Assembly: GCA_963752755.1 (NCBI GenBank)
Contig: CAVVZJ010000011.1
Span: 310,001-374,000, forward strand
Length of the DNA: 64,000 nt
Direction: 5' to 3'
Source: CAVVZJ01 sp963752755
GTDB taxonomy: Bacteria; Planctomycetota; Planctomycetia; Isosphaerales; Isosphaeraceae
Shown: in pieces, positions 51,952 to 59,828 of the stretch
How the letters are laid out: every line of letters starts with the position of its first letter
How positions within the stretch are numbered: the first letter of the stretch is position 1
Position numbers and translations under genes: made by a program
Notes under the pieces: model-generated
Database searches by the model: none
What the model saw: only the letters and a program-made list of their open reading frames with translations
What the model was told of the DNA's origin: nothing

Positions 51952-52071
51952 GGGGGCAGGCCTCACCTCTGAGGACTTTCTCGGAAAGGGGTTCGTCACG
52001 CTCACGACGCCTCGCGGGCCGGCGACCGCGCCGGGCGTGCGGGCCCGCCGCCGACCCCGGAAGGTCGGGCG

Positions 52072-52425
52072 TCAGTAGGGAGTCACGAACAGCATGATGA
52101 TGATCAGGGCGAAGAACGTGACACCTTCGATCAGGGCCGCCGAGATGATCATGGCCGTCTGAACGTTACCGGCCACTTCGGGCTGCCGGGCCATGCTCTC
52201 GACGGCCGCACGGGCCAGCCAGCCGATGCCCACGCCGGCGCCGATGATCACCAGGCCGACGCCGATGGCACGCATGTCGAACGAGGCCGTCCGGGGAGCA
52301 CCGGCATAGGCGATCCGGGCCGCCTCCTCGGCGCTGGCCGGAGTGTAACCGGTCTCCTGGGCGACGGCGGCCTGCGATACGACGAACAGGGCCAGCATCA
52401 GGGCGGCAGACTTCAGAAGCTTCAT
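52072..52425 (-). CDS. atpE: ATP synthase c subunit, with signal peptide
   Basis: 117 aa. A signal peptide MKLLKSAALMLALFVVSQAA precedes the mature subunit. Helix 1 GVGLVIIGAGVGIGWLARAA and helix 2 AMIISAALIEGVTFFALIII with the ion-binding Glu in ALIEG surround the polar loop ARQPEVAG. Most c subunits have no cleavable signal, so membrane insertion may follow a different route. Ion type cannot be settled; the residues around the Glu look proton-type. Confidence 0.93.
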   Translation of the reverse strand: MKLLKSAALMLALFVVSQAAVAQETGYTPASAEEAARIAYAGAPRTASFDMRAIGVGLVIIGAGVGIGWLARAAVESMARQPEVAGNVQTAMIISAALIEGVTFFALIIIMLFVTPY

Positions 52426-52585
52426 CGGACCCTCGACTCCTTGCTCGGCTCGCCCCGTCAGGGGGCTGGGTGGGGAAGGCGGGACGGGGCGTCCCGCGGC
52501 AGGTGCCGGGCGCCGACGCGGCCCCCGGCCGGGTGCAATAAACAGCGGTCGGACTTCGTCGGCTTCGGCGACCTGTTCGCTCGGA

Positions 52586-53458
52586 TCAGTGCGGGTGCGC
52601 CGCCATGCCGATGAACAGGGCCGCCAGGAACGTGAAGATGTACGCCTGGAGGAAGGCGACGAACAATTCGAGAAAGCTCAGGCCGAGGACCATCAGCAGG
52701 CTCCCCGGCGTCACCAGGTACGAGACCGGCGCCGTGGCCATCAGGGCGAACCCGAGGATGACCGTCAGCACGATGTGTCCGGCCAGCATGTTTGCGAAGA
52801 GTCGCACGGCCAGGACGATGTGGCGGATCAGGAGTCCCGCCACCTCGATGAAGAACATCAGGCCCCAGAGCGGCGGCTTGAGCAAGGCGGGCACGTCCAT
52901 CTTGGGCACGATGCTGATCCAGAAGCCGATCGGCCCCATCTGCTTCATGCCGGCCGAGAGAACGGCCAGGAGGGTCAGCAAAGCCAAGGTTCCCGTCACA
53001 TTGATATTGCCGGTGGCCGACGCTCCACCCGGAATCATCCCGAGCAGGTTGCAGAAGAGCACGAAGAAGAACAAGGTCCAGAGGAAAGGCAAGAACAGGT
53101 CCGACAATCGCCGGTGGCCGTGCCCGTGACTGTCTTCATGCTCCTCGCCGTGCCCGTGGTCACCGCCGTCGATGGCCGGACGGGCGATGCCGTCGCGGAT
53201 GAACATGACCACGGCCTCGAACATGTTCCAGAACCGGCCGCGGGTGACACGTGTCTTGGCGGTATGCCGGGCCAGAGGGATGAGGATCAACAGCATCAAG
53301 GCCGCCGCGATCAGCTCCATCACCATGAAGCGGCTGACCTGGAAGTCGTGGCCGAACAGGTGGAATTTCGGCAGCTGGATCTCATGGCCGAACCACGGCA
53401 CTTCCAGCGTGGCGTGGTCGAGGACGTGGGAGAGTGGGCTATCGTGACCTGCGGCCAT
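52586..53458 (-). CDS. atpB: ATP synthase a subunit
   Basis: 290 aa. Several membrane helices, with the essential Arg in IVLAVRLFANMLAGHIVL and the typical C-terminus FLELFVAFLQAYIFTFLAAL. A His/Asp-rich loop (GGDHGHGEEHEDSHGHGHRR, about residue 105) is inserted before LFLPFLWTLFFFVLFCNLLG. The loop could bind metal ions; that is speculative. Completes the Fo sector with b and c. Confidence 0.94.
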   Translation of the reverse strand: MAAGHDSPLSHVLDHATLEVPWFGHEIQLPKFHLFGHDFQVSRFMVMELIAAALMLLILIPLARHTAKTRVTRGRFWNMFEAVVMFIRDGIARPAIDGGDHGHGEEHEDSHGHGHRRLSDLFLPFLWTLFFFVLFCNLLGMIPGGASATGNINVTGTLALLTLLAVLSAGMKQMGPIGFWISIVPKMDVPALLKPPLWGLMFFIEVAGLLIRHIVLAVRLFANMLAGHIVLTVILGFALMATAPVSYLVTPGSLLMVLGLSFLELFVAFLQAYIFTFLAALFIGMAAHPH

Positions 53459-53566
53459 GTTTGGCGACCCCAGCGCAGCCGAGCCATGGGTGGACCCGGA
53501 GGATGGACGGGGAACCGGGCCGACTCCACACCCTGTCTCCGCCAGCCCGCCGCTTCCCTCGCTCCC

Positions 53567-53788
53567 TCAATCGCCCTTGGCGATGCGCATCAACTGGAGC
53601 ATTCCTGCGACAAACCCCACGACCATGCCGGCCAGGATGCCAATTGGGCGGCTCCCAAGCCATTGATCGAGGTAGTAACCCAGCAGGGCCGGCACGACGA
53701 AGCCGATGGAGATGGTCGTGACCCGCGAGGCCCACATCATCCCGACGGACAACGGGCTTCGCGGATCGGGCCGGCTCACGGGCGTCAC
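53567..53788 (-). CDS. atpZ: AtpZ/AtpI-type small membrane protein of the ATP synthase operon
   Basis: About 73 aa from the GTG at 53788. Two membrane segments: TTISIGFVVPALLGYYLDQW and RPIGILAGMVVGFVAGMLQL. It belongs to the AtpZ/AtpI group thought to help c-ring assembly or Mg2+ supply. The frame is open further upstream to 53977, but the proposed operon promoter at 53915-53944 lies inside that extension, so a downstream start is preferred. First gene of the operon, 108 nt before atpB. Confidence 0.75.
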   Translation of the reverse strand: MTPVSRPDPRSPLSVGMMWASRVTTISIGFVVPALLGYYLDQWLGSRPIGILAGMVVGFVAGMLQLMRIAKGD

Positions 53789-53914
53789 TCGCAACGGCCC
53801 TCGGCGCGAGGGTCGAGGGGAGTCCTCAAAAGCGGTCTGGATTGGGGGGACAGGGGACCGGAGCCTCCCGGCGAACCTAGGGGCAATCGCACGGACCCCC
53901 TTTGTACGGGCAAT

Positions 53915-53944
53915 GTTGTAACGGCCCCGCGCCGGGCTTGTCAA
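53915..53944 (-). promoter_or_regulatory. Putative promoter of the ATP synthase operon
   Basis: On the minus strand TTGACA (53944-53939, perfect -35), an 18-nt spacer and TACAAC (53920-53915, five of six). The start site would fall near 53908, about 120 nt before the atpZ GTG. Confidence 0.6.
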
Positions 53945-54080
53945 CACCCTGGCGCCCGACTCTGAGAATTTTTTCACGAAGTCGAGGTCCCGGCCCTCGG
54001 AGGGCGACGGTCGACGGCCGGCGCGATCGTTACGGAAGGCGCTGAGTGTCCGGCCTTGGACAGCGATGGAGAGATAATTG

Positions 54081-54109
54081 TTGACAAGAGCGGCGGCTTT
54101 TGGTATGAG
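54081..54109 (+). promoter_or_regulatory. Near-consensus sigma70 promoter
   Basis: TTGACA (54081-54086, perfect), a 17-nt spacer and TATGAG (54104-54109). The start site should fall near 54116. It diverges from the atp promoter. Confidence 0.65.
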
Positions 54110-54115
54110 GAAACA

Positions 54116-54250
54116 AGCTGGTTGGTACGCCTAATGAGAGTACCGCCCGAGCCTGCACGGGGACAAGCCCATGCCAGCACCGACAAGCTCGAGCCACGCG
54201 GCCGATTGAGGGCGGCGTCAGACCCTTCTGAGGGTCGGACGGCCGCCCTT
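54116..54250 (+). ncRNA. Candidate structured non-coding RNA or leader
   Basis: A stretch of about 135 nt after the promoter with no supported reading frame. GCTGG (54117-54121) can pair with CCAGC (54174-54178), enclosing a hairpin GGTAC/GTACC (54124-54144) and a GGG/CCC hairpin (about 54159-54170). It ends in a strong GC-rich hairpin at 54210-54248. It could be an independent small RNA or a terminated leader of the DUF4912 gene 190 nt further on. No known riboswitch class is recognised. Confidence 0.45.
54210..54248 (+). terminator. Strong GC-rich hairpin
   Basis: GGGCGGC pairs with GCCGCCC, GTC with GAC and GACCC with GGGTC around the loop TTCTGA. Only a weak T tract (TTCGTGTTT) follows, so it could act as a terminator or attenuator. 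Confidence 0.55.
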
Positions 54251-54442
54251 CGTGTTTGGGAACGAGCCGAAGTTCTGGCGTGGTGTGGTACCCCGGTTCG
54301 CCGGCTTGCGGGTTGGGAGGCGATGCCCCAGCCACCACGCAGTCCGGATGGCAAGGAGCATTCCGGATCGGCCCACTCATGGATGATACGCGTTCCTTAG
54401 AGTCGGTCCGCGCTGTCGCGGGCCGAGACGGAGTGGCCCCGC

Positions 54443-55522
54443 ATGACCGTCGAATCGCTCAAGGACTGCAATAAGAAGGCACTGGCACGAATGGCCAGGG
54501 ACCAGGGTATCGTCGGCTGGCATGCAATGCGCAAGGATCAATTGATTCGTGCGTTGACCACCACGGCGTCCAAGGCAAAGAAAGCGGCGAAATCAAAGGA
54601 GCTCGTCGCCAGGCGTAAGAAGGGCGATCCGGACCACTCGGTCCCATCGCGGGCGAACCGCTCGGCGGCTGCGCCCCCGCCGCGAGCCCTCACCCCGATG
54701 GCTCCGCGGACACTGGCCCACGGCTGTGGCAAGGACCGGATCATCACCATGGTCCGTGACCCCTACTGGCTGCACACCTACTGGGAACTGAGCCGCTCGA
54801 CTCTGAGCCGCGCCCAGGCCGCCCTGGGTCAGGAGTGGCACACCGCCCGGCCGATCCTGAGACTGATGGACGTCAGCAGCGAGGACACGACCTCGGCCAG
54901 CGAGCGTCACATCCGCGATATCGAGATCCACGGTGGCGTCAACAACTGGTATGTCGATGTCAATGATCCCCCGCGTTCATTCCGGGTCGATATCGGTTAC
55001 CTCTCACGTAAGGGGAAATTCTACGTTCTCGCGCGCTCGAACGTTGTCAGCACGCCGCGTGCCGGCTCCTCGGACGTGCTTGACCAGAACTGGGCTCCCA
55101 TCGAGCGTGATTACGAGCGAATCTTCCACCGCTCCGGCGGTTCCGACCACGCCGGCGCCATGAGCGACCTCCGCGACCTCTTCGAGGAGCGGCTCCGTCG
55201 CCCGATGACCAGTCTTTCGCTCCAGAGTCTGGGCACCGGCGCCTTGCCCTCGCTGGGCCGGAGCTTCCACTTCGAGATCGACGCCGAGCTGATCGTCTTC
55301 GGCACGACCGAGCCGAACGCCAAGGTTACCCTCCAGGGCGAGCCGGTGCAGGTCCGCCCCGACGGAAGCTTCACCGTCCGCTTCAGCCTGCCCGACGCCC
55401 GCCAGATCATCCCGGCCACCGCCTCCAGTCCCGACGGCGTTGAGGAGCGGACCATCGTGCTGGCCGTGGAGCGCAACACCAAGGAGCTTGAGCCAATGAT
55501 TCATGACGGCAACGAGCTCTGA
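54443..55522 (+). CDS. DUF4912 domain protein with Rho-N-like N-terminus
   Basis: 359 aa. The N-terminus (VESLKDCNKKALARMARDQG, WHAMRKDQLIRALT) resembles the Rho N-terminal/SAP-like helical domain. A basic linker (KAKKAAKSKELVARRKKGDP) leads to the DUF4912 domain: IITMVRDPYWLHTYWELSRS, HGGVNNWYVDVNDPPRSFRV, DIGYLSRKGKFYVLARSN. A C-terminal beta domain (LIVFGTTEPNAKVTLQGEPV) resembles a bacterial Ig-like fold. The pairing suggests nucleic-acid binding, but no function is established for the family. It follows the structured leader and is transcribed in the same direction. Confidence 0.8.
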   Translation: MTVESLKDCNKKALARMARDQGIVGWHAMRKDQLIRALTTTASKAKKAAKSKELVARRKKGDPDHSVPSRANRSAAAPPPRALTPMAPRTLAHGCGKDRIITMVRDPYWLHTYWELSRSTLSRAQAALGQEWHTARPILRLMDVSSEDTTSASERHIRDIEIHGGVNNWYVDVNDPPRSFRVDIGYLSRKGKFYVLARSNVVSTPRAGSSDVLDQNWAPIERDYERIFHRSGGSDHAGAMSDLRDLFEERLRRPMTSLSLQSLGTGALPSLGRSFHFEIDAELIVFGTTEPNAKVTLQGEPVQVRPDGSFTVRFSLPDARQIIPATASSPDGVEERTIVLAVERNTKELEPMIHDGNEL

Positions 55523-55691
55523 TCGTTCCTGATGCCTACACTCCCGACGCCGCGGCATCCGCCCCCCCCGGCGGGTCCCGCGGCGTCGGGCGTTGTCCGA
55601 GCCTGCGAATGGCCGTACACTGACTTCGGGAGGGCCTGCACGGCATCGGAGTGGAGCGGGGCGGGGTGACTTGCTGAGGAGGTCGGCGGCT

Positions 55692-56456
55692 TTGAGCAAA
55701 GATATCGCGGTGGTTCTCGACGGCTGGGACTTCGTGCCCGGCGAGATGCAGGTGCGAATCATTCCCGGTGACGACGGCCGGGAGAAGCTCCAGGTCCGCA
55801 TTGATCTGGGCCTGCTCCAGCTCGAGCTCGACGGACGGCCCGACGGTCAGTGTCCTGAGAACGCCGAGTCGCTGCTCGATCACCTCGAAGCTCGCGCCCG
55901 CCAGCTCGCCGCGAGTGGCGAGGATCTCAACCTGAGCCCCGACGACTGCTCCGAGTTGATGCGCGAGGGCATCCAGTATTACCACCGCTACCTCGCCCTC
56001 TTCCACCTCCAGCGCTACGACCTGGTGGCCCGCGATACCGCCCGAAACCTCCGGCTCTTCGCGTTCGTCGTCCGCCATGCCTCCCGGCCGCGGGACCGGA
56101 TGCAGTTCGACCAGTACCGGCCCTACGTGACGATGATGCACGCCCGCGCCCTGGGCATGCAAGCGATCCAGCGGGGCGACCACCACGGGGCCCTCAGGCA
56201 GATCGACGCCGGTATCGAGGCCATCCGGGCCTTCCTCCGCGACTACGAGCAGGCCGACAAGGAGGACGAATGCCAGGAACTGGGCCTGCTCCGAGCCTGG
56301 CGGCAGCAGGTCGAGCGCGACCGGCCAATCGGCCCCGTCGAGAGGCTGGAGCAACAGCTCGAACTGGCTGTGGCGCTCGAGAATTTCGAGGAGGCCGCCC
56401 GCCTCCGAGACCAGATCCGCCGCCTCCGCGGTCCGTCGTCACCGGGGGCGGAATGA
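55692..56456 (+). CDS. UVR-motif protein (UvrB/UvrC C-terminal motif)
   Basis: About 254 aa. The TTG start at 55692 is set by GGAGG nine bases upstream; an in-frame ATG at 55593 lies in sequence without protein character. The N-terminal two thirds (VVLDGWDFVPGEMQVRIIPG, QVRIDLGLLQLELDGRPDGQ, YYHRYLALFHLQRYDLVARD) form a conserved helical domain in planctomycetes. The C-terminus has a UVR motif (ERLEQQLELAVALENFEEAA RLRDQIRRL, about 215-245), used in UvrB-UvrC contacts. No nuclease domain is present. It lies 170 nt after the DUF4912 gene. Confidence 0.78.
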   Translation: MSKDIAVVLDGWDFVPGEMQVRIIPGDDGREKLQVRIDLGLLQLELDGRPDGQCPENAESLLDHLEARARQLAASGEDLNLSPDDCSELMREGIQYYHRYLALFHLQRYDLVARDTARNLRLFAFVVRHASRPRDRMQFDQYRPYVTMMHARALGMQAIQRGDHHGALRQIDAGIEAIRAFLRDYEQADKEDECQELGLLRAWRQQVERDRPIGPVERLEQQLELAVALENFEEAARLRDQIRRLRGPSSPGAE

Positions 56457-56492
56457 CCGGGTCGCCCCGAAATCCTTCCGGGCCAGTGAACC

Positions 56493-56521
56493 TTGCAGCT
56501 CCGGAGCTCGTAAGCTAGGAT
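56493..56521 (+). promoter_or_regulatory. Putative promoter of the 6S RNA candidate
   Basis: TTGCAG (56493-56498), a 17-nt spacer and TAGGAT (56516-56521), just upstream of the structured RNA and downstream of the UVR-motif gene. Confidence 0.5.
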
Positions 56522-56548
56522 ATCCACGTCCGGCTCAGGCCGGGCGTG

Positions 56549-56704
56549 CCTCTGCCATGTTCGCGTAGGGATGGTCTTTTGTCGAACCGATGAGCAGCCC
56601 GTCGGGAGCCATCGCAGAGCCCGCCGGCTACGGCCGGAGGCCACAGGCTCCCACTTATTAATTGCGGGTTCTCAAAAGCATCCCAGACGGCATTGCGGTG
56701 GAGG
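56549..56704 (+). ncRNA. ssrS: 6S RNA candidate
   Basis: The 5' end CCTCTGCCATGTTCG resembles the start of known 6S RNA (CTCTGAGATGTTCG in E. coli). It can pair with the 3' end GGTGGAGG (56697-56704) in eight consecutive pairs, counting G-U. In the middle GGGAGCC (about 56607) and GGCTCCC (about 56646) form a long terminal hairpin, with unpaired stretches on both sides like the open central bubble. It lies directly before the 5-formyl-THF cyclo-ligase gene, the usual neighbour of 6S RNA in many bacteria. 6S RNA binds RNA polymerase and mimics an open promoter. Confidence 0.65.
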
Positions 56705-56711
56705 TCCTTTT

Positions 56712-56748
56712 CGGCCCGCTCGCGCTCGACCAGAGCGGGAGCGGGCCG
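56712..56748 (+). terminator. Hairpin terminator after the 6S RNA candidate
   Basis: CGGCCCGCTC pairs with the distal GCGGGCCG around an inner CTC/GAG hairpin, followed by TCCTCGTTTGTTT. It ends just before the cyclo-ligase start. Confidence 0.55.
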
Positions 56749-56784
56749 TCCTCGTTTGTTTCGATCCGCAACGATGGGGGTACG

Positions 56785-57414
56785 ATGGAGACGGCCGATC
56801 TCCGGGCCCGCAAGCGTGCCCTCCGAGAGGCAATAATCGCCCGTATTCTGGCCCTCGAACCGGCTGACCGCCGTCGTCAGGAAGCCGAGTTGGTCCGCTG
56901 CTTCGACGACCTTCCCGGCCTGGCCGCGGCCGGCACCATCCTGCTCTACGTCACGGCCTTTCCCGAGGAACTGAACACCCGACCCTTGCTCCGACACGTG
57001 CTCGATCGCGGTCGGCGGCTGGCCTGCCCGCGGGTCGATCGCATCGCGAAACGCCTGACTTTGCATGAGATCCGCGACCCCAACGCCGACCTTCGACCCG
57101 GCACCCTCGGTATCCCCGAGCCCTCTGCCGAGAGTCCGCCGCTTCAACCCGATCAGATCGACTGGGTTCTCGTCCCCGGCCTGGCCTTCGATGCCCACGG
57201 CTACCGCCTCGGCCGCGGCGCAGGGCACTACGATCGCCTCCTGCCAAGACTCCGATCCGAGGTGCCCCGCTGGGCCTTGATCCTGGAACCACAGTGGGTT
57301 GCAGACTTGCCCGTCGAGCCGCACGACCAGCCGCTCGACGGCATCGTCAGTGCCTCGCGGGCCGTCGCGACGAGGCGTGGTGGAACGTCTCAAATTGACC
57401 GGTTTTTTTGTTGA
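56785..57414 (+). CDS. fau: 5-formyltetrahydrofolate cyclo-ligase
   Basis: 209 aa. The N-terminus METADLRARKRALREAIIAR and LLYVTAFPEELNTRPLLRHV match the family, then GTLGIPEP, IDWVLVPGLAFDAHGYRLGR and GAGHYDRLLPRL, the ATP-binding and catalytic loops. It returns 5-formyl-THF to the folate pool using ATP. The start at 56785 is the first Met before the conserved helix. It sits behind the 6S RNA candidate. Confidence 0.93.
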   Translation: METADLRARKRALREAIIARILALEPADRRRQEAELVRCFDDLPGLAAAGTILLYVTAFPEELNTRPLLRHVLDRGRRLACPRVDRIAKRLTLHEIRDPNADLRPGTLGIPEPSAESPPLQPDQIDWVLVPGLAFDAHGYRLGRGAGHYDRLLPRLRSEVPRWALILEPQWVADLPVEPHDQPLDGIVSASRAVATRRGGTSQIDRFFC

Positions 57415-57438
57415 CATCGTCACCGATTTCGGTATCCT
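57411..57438 (+). promoter_or_regulatory. Putative sigma70-type promoter overlapping the fau stop
   Basis: TTGACA (57411-57416, perfect), a 16-nt spacer and TATCCT (57433-57438). It points into a 400-nt region without a gene. Confidence 0.5.
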
Positions 57439-57824
57439 TCACGTCGTCTTCAACCTCACCAACCTGCAAACTTGGGCCGGCCCCCTGGGTCGATCTCCAC
57501 CAAGTTTCCCGCGGGATTGCGGGTACTGGACCTACTCCTCCCAACCCGTTCTCGAATCAACCGTTGCGTCGATTCCTTCGTTTCTCGATCGTTATTCCGG
57601 CGAACAGTAACTGCTGTCGATCGACCGAGGTTGGTTCGCAAAGCCTCGACGGCTTGAGGCGTCCGGGACGCTCCGCCAGTTCCTCGCTCTACCGAACTCC
57701 TCCGGTGTTCGGGCTCCGGGCAACCGGTGAAGGCCCCGATTCGGTTGGGACCTTGACCGGGGGCGATAGGATTTTGCCGCTAACGCCCACTGATAACTAG
57801 CCCCGCGCCGGCTCTCAGGCGACG
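57439..57824 (+). other. Region without a recognised gene between promoter and terminator
   Basis: About 385 nt downstream of the promoter at 57411 and upstream of the hairpin at 57825. Open frames here lack protein-like composition. It may be an untranslated transcript of unknown type. tmRNA and RNase P hallmarks were looked for and not seen. Confidence 0.35.
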
Positions 57825-57858
57825 AGCCCGGTCCTCGACGTCGATCGAGGGTCGGGCT
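57825..57858. terminator. Long hairpin, probable bidirectional terminator
   Basis: AGCCCG pairs with CGGGCT and CCTCGA with TCGAGG around a short loop, followed on the plus strand by GCGTCGTTTCG. It lies between the plus-strand stretch and the minus-strand DUF6807 gene. Confidence 0.5.
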
Positions 57859-57909
57859 GCGTCGTTTCGTCGCTTTGGGAAGTCGTTGGCGGTCGAATGA
57901 TCCGGGCGA

Positions 57910-59145
57910 TCAGGGCTGGATCTCCACCTTCGGTGGTTCGGCGAAGGCCTGGAAGGCGGCGGCGATGCGGGCCTCGTCGGTGCGGCCTTCGTGGAGGATG
58001 ACCCGGTAGCGGAAATGGATCGACTCGCCGGCCGGGATCGTGTGGGAGCCCGGCTTGTCCACGCCGAAGTCGTGGTAACCGAACGGGTTGGCGGCGAAGA
58101 GGCCGTAGTCGCGGACGTGCCAGGTGGTCGGGTAGCGGAAGCTCTCCGGGTGGTTCAGGATCGCGACGCCGACGGTCTTCCCCTTCACGGGACCGGTGTA
58201 ATCGACCCAGGGTGAAGCCTTGCCCCAGGCGTCGGTGTCCGTGATGCCCTCGGCGTTGACGATCTGGCCGCCTTGCTTGCGCTTGACGTCCATGCTCGAC
58301 TCCAGGCGCAGGCCGAAGGAGCCTTCCTTGGTGTCTCCGAAGGTGACGGGGCGCCGGCCGCCTTGATGATCACATCCACGTCGATGAAGCGGACGTCCCG
58401 GGCCGCCGAGAACCAGAAGATCCGCTCGTCGTCGCAGAGCTTCTGGCCGTCGGGGGCGAGCCAGGCGTCGCGGGTCCGGAACTGGCCGACGGCGAGGCCG
58501 CCGGTCACATCATCGAGCGCGGTCTGTTCGATCTTGCCGAACTTGGGATTCGGCCGATTCTTCGGGTCGGAGGCCCAGAAGTCGTAGCCGTTGACGTTGC
58601 CGTGGGTGAACCAGAAGGAGCGCTGGTGGGGGTGATCGTGGTCCTCGCCCTCGACGTCCTCCATCGGGTACGCCCGGGTGTACGAGTCGCCAGTCGGGCC
58701 GAAGACCGGGTAAAGGTACGGCTTGAAGTCGCCCTGATGGAGCGTGGTGAATGGCTCGCCACCGGCTGTGACGACCAGCTTGCCGTGATCGGAGGTCACC
58801 TGGATCTCGCCGGGGATGCTGGTGCGGATGTCCCGCGCACGGAGCCGGAACGCGCGGGTCTGATCGGCACCGAGGCGGTGCAGCAGGATGGCGAGTTGCT
58901 TCTTGCCGTTGACTTCGAGCACGTTCGCGCGATTGGGCGGCCCGCCGTCCTCCGGGACGAGCAGATAATCGCCAACCTTCAGGTCCATCGCGATCGGAAC
59001 CACCAGGGGCGTCGAGCTGAGGTCGGTCCCGTTGCCACGGATCACGACCTTCGGTTCCTCCGCGAAGTGTTGCGGCGAGAGCCAGGGCGGTGACGAACCC
59101 GACGAGGGCCGGTCGAGGCCCGCGGACACTGGCGAAGTGGAGCAT
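57910..59145 (-). CDS. Exported DUF6807/PmoA-like protein (two frameshifts)
   Basis: About 410 aa. The start at 59145 opens a signal peptide (MLHFASVRGPRPALVGFVTA) that changes frame near 59075. The mature domain has AFRLRARDIRTSIPGEIQVT, PYLYPVFGPTGDSYTRAYPM, HDHPHQRSFWFTHGNVNGYD and TWHVRDYGLFAANPFGYHDF, typical of the planctomycete family carrying a methane-oxygenase PmoA-like domain label. A second frame change lies near 58355. The enzymatic role is not established; carbohydrate-active sulfatase-type clusters often carry it. The C-terminus reads AFAEPPKVEIQP. Confidence 0.75.
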
Positions 59146-59253
59146 GAGACGGTCCCCCGAAAGGCAAAGGATGGAAACCAAGGATGCTGCCTCGTGGTAA
59201 CCCCCCGACGGGCGAGTCGCAAGGGGATACTCCCACGTTCTGCCCACTTCCGC

Positions 59254-59820
59254 TCAGAAGCCCCCCTCGATCAAAGGGACAAACCGGCGGAAGTGGGGGG
59301 TGAGAGCATCGGCGAGCGCTTCTGGATCGGGGAACAGGTCGTCCGGTCCGCGGGCCAGGGCGAAGGCCAGCGCTTCCTGGCCGAGATTCAGGCGGAGCAA
59401 GCCGAGGGGCACGCATCGTGTCCGCGGCGGCGGGGCTTCGAGGGCCTGTTGTAGAAGACCGTCATCGTCGGGGGCGATCGGCTCGGGGGTGAGGGTCGTG
59501 ATCGTCAGGCCGATGGCGAGGCCGCGGACGGGGGGATAGCGACCGGCGACGGCCGTCGCGACGCGGCGCATCAGCTCGGTCGTGCCTTCGAGCGTCCGGG
59601 CGAGGTCCACCGGCTGCCGGACAACCGCCACGATGCTCAATCCGCGTCCGAGGATCGGGAGGCGACTCAGCCGGATCGGGCGAACGAAGTAGCGGAGCAC
59701 ATCGAGCGGCGGCTCGCGGAACTCCTCGCCGTCGTCGGGCCGCGCACCGAGCGGGCTGAGGGATGACTCGCAGAGGGTGAGGAACTCGGAGTCGAGCATG
59801 AGAGAGGACCGAAGAGTCAT
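59254..59820 (-). CDS. Hypothetical protein downstream of opcA
   Basis: 188 aa. The ATG at 59820 lies eight bases after the end of opcA. The sequence is mixed alpha/beta with no membrane segment: LDVLRYFVRPIRLSRLPILG, GLSIVAVVRQPVDLARTLEG and LRLNLGQEALAFALARGPDD, ending LTPHFRRFVPLIEGGF. No family is recognised. The tight linkage with the G6PDH/OpcA pair suggests a related role; that is inference. The downstream gap of 108 nt to the DUF6807 gene is ordinary. Confidence 0.65.
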   Translation of the reverse strand: MTLRSSLMLDSEFLTLCESSLSPLGARPDDGEEFREPPLDVLRYFVRPIRLSRLPILGRGLSIVAVVRQPVDLARTLEGTTELMRRVATAVAGRYPPVRGLAIGLTITTLTPEPIAPDDDGLLQQALEAPPPRTRCVPLGLLRLNLGQEALAFALARGPDDLFPDPEALADALTPHFRRFVPLIEGGF

Positions 59821-59828
59821 GGTAGCCG

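Noticed and set aside
54116..54250. Known riboswitch or SRP RNA
   Set aside because: The hallmarks of the common riboswitches and of the SRP RNA tetraloop region were not found.
57408..57800. 130-residue frame after fau
   Set aside because: Ser/Pro-rich, no ribosome binding site, no domain; more likely non-coding.
57439..57860. tmRNA or RNase P RNA
   Set aside because: No tRNA-like ends, tag frame or conserved RNase P core were seen.
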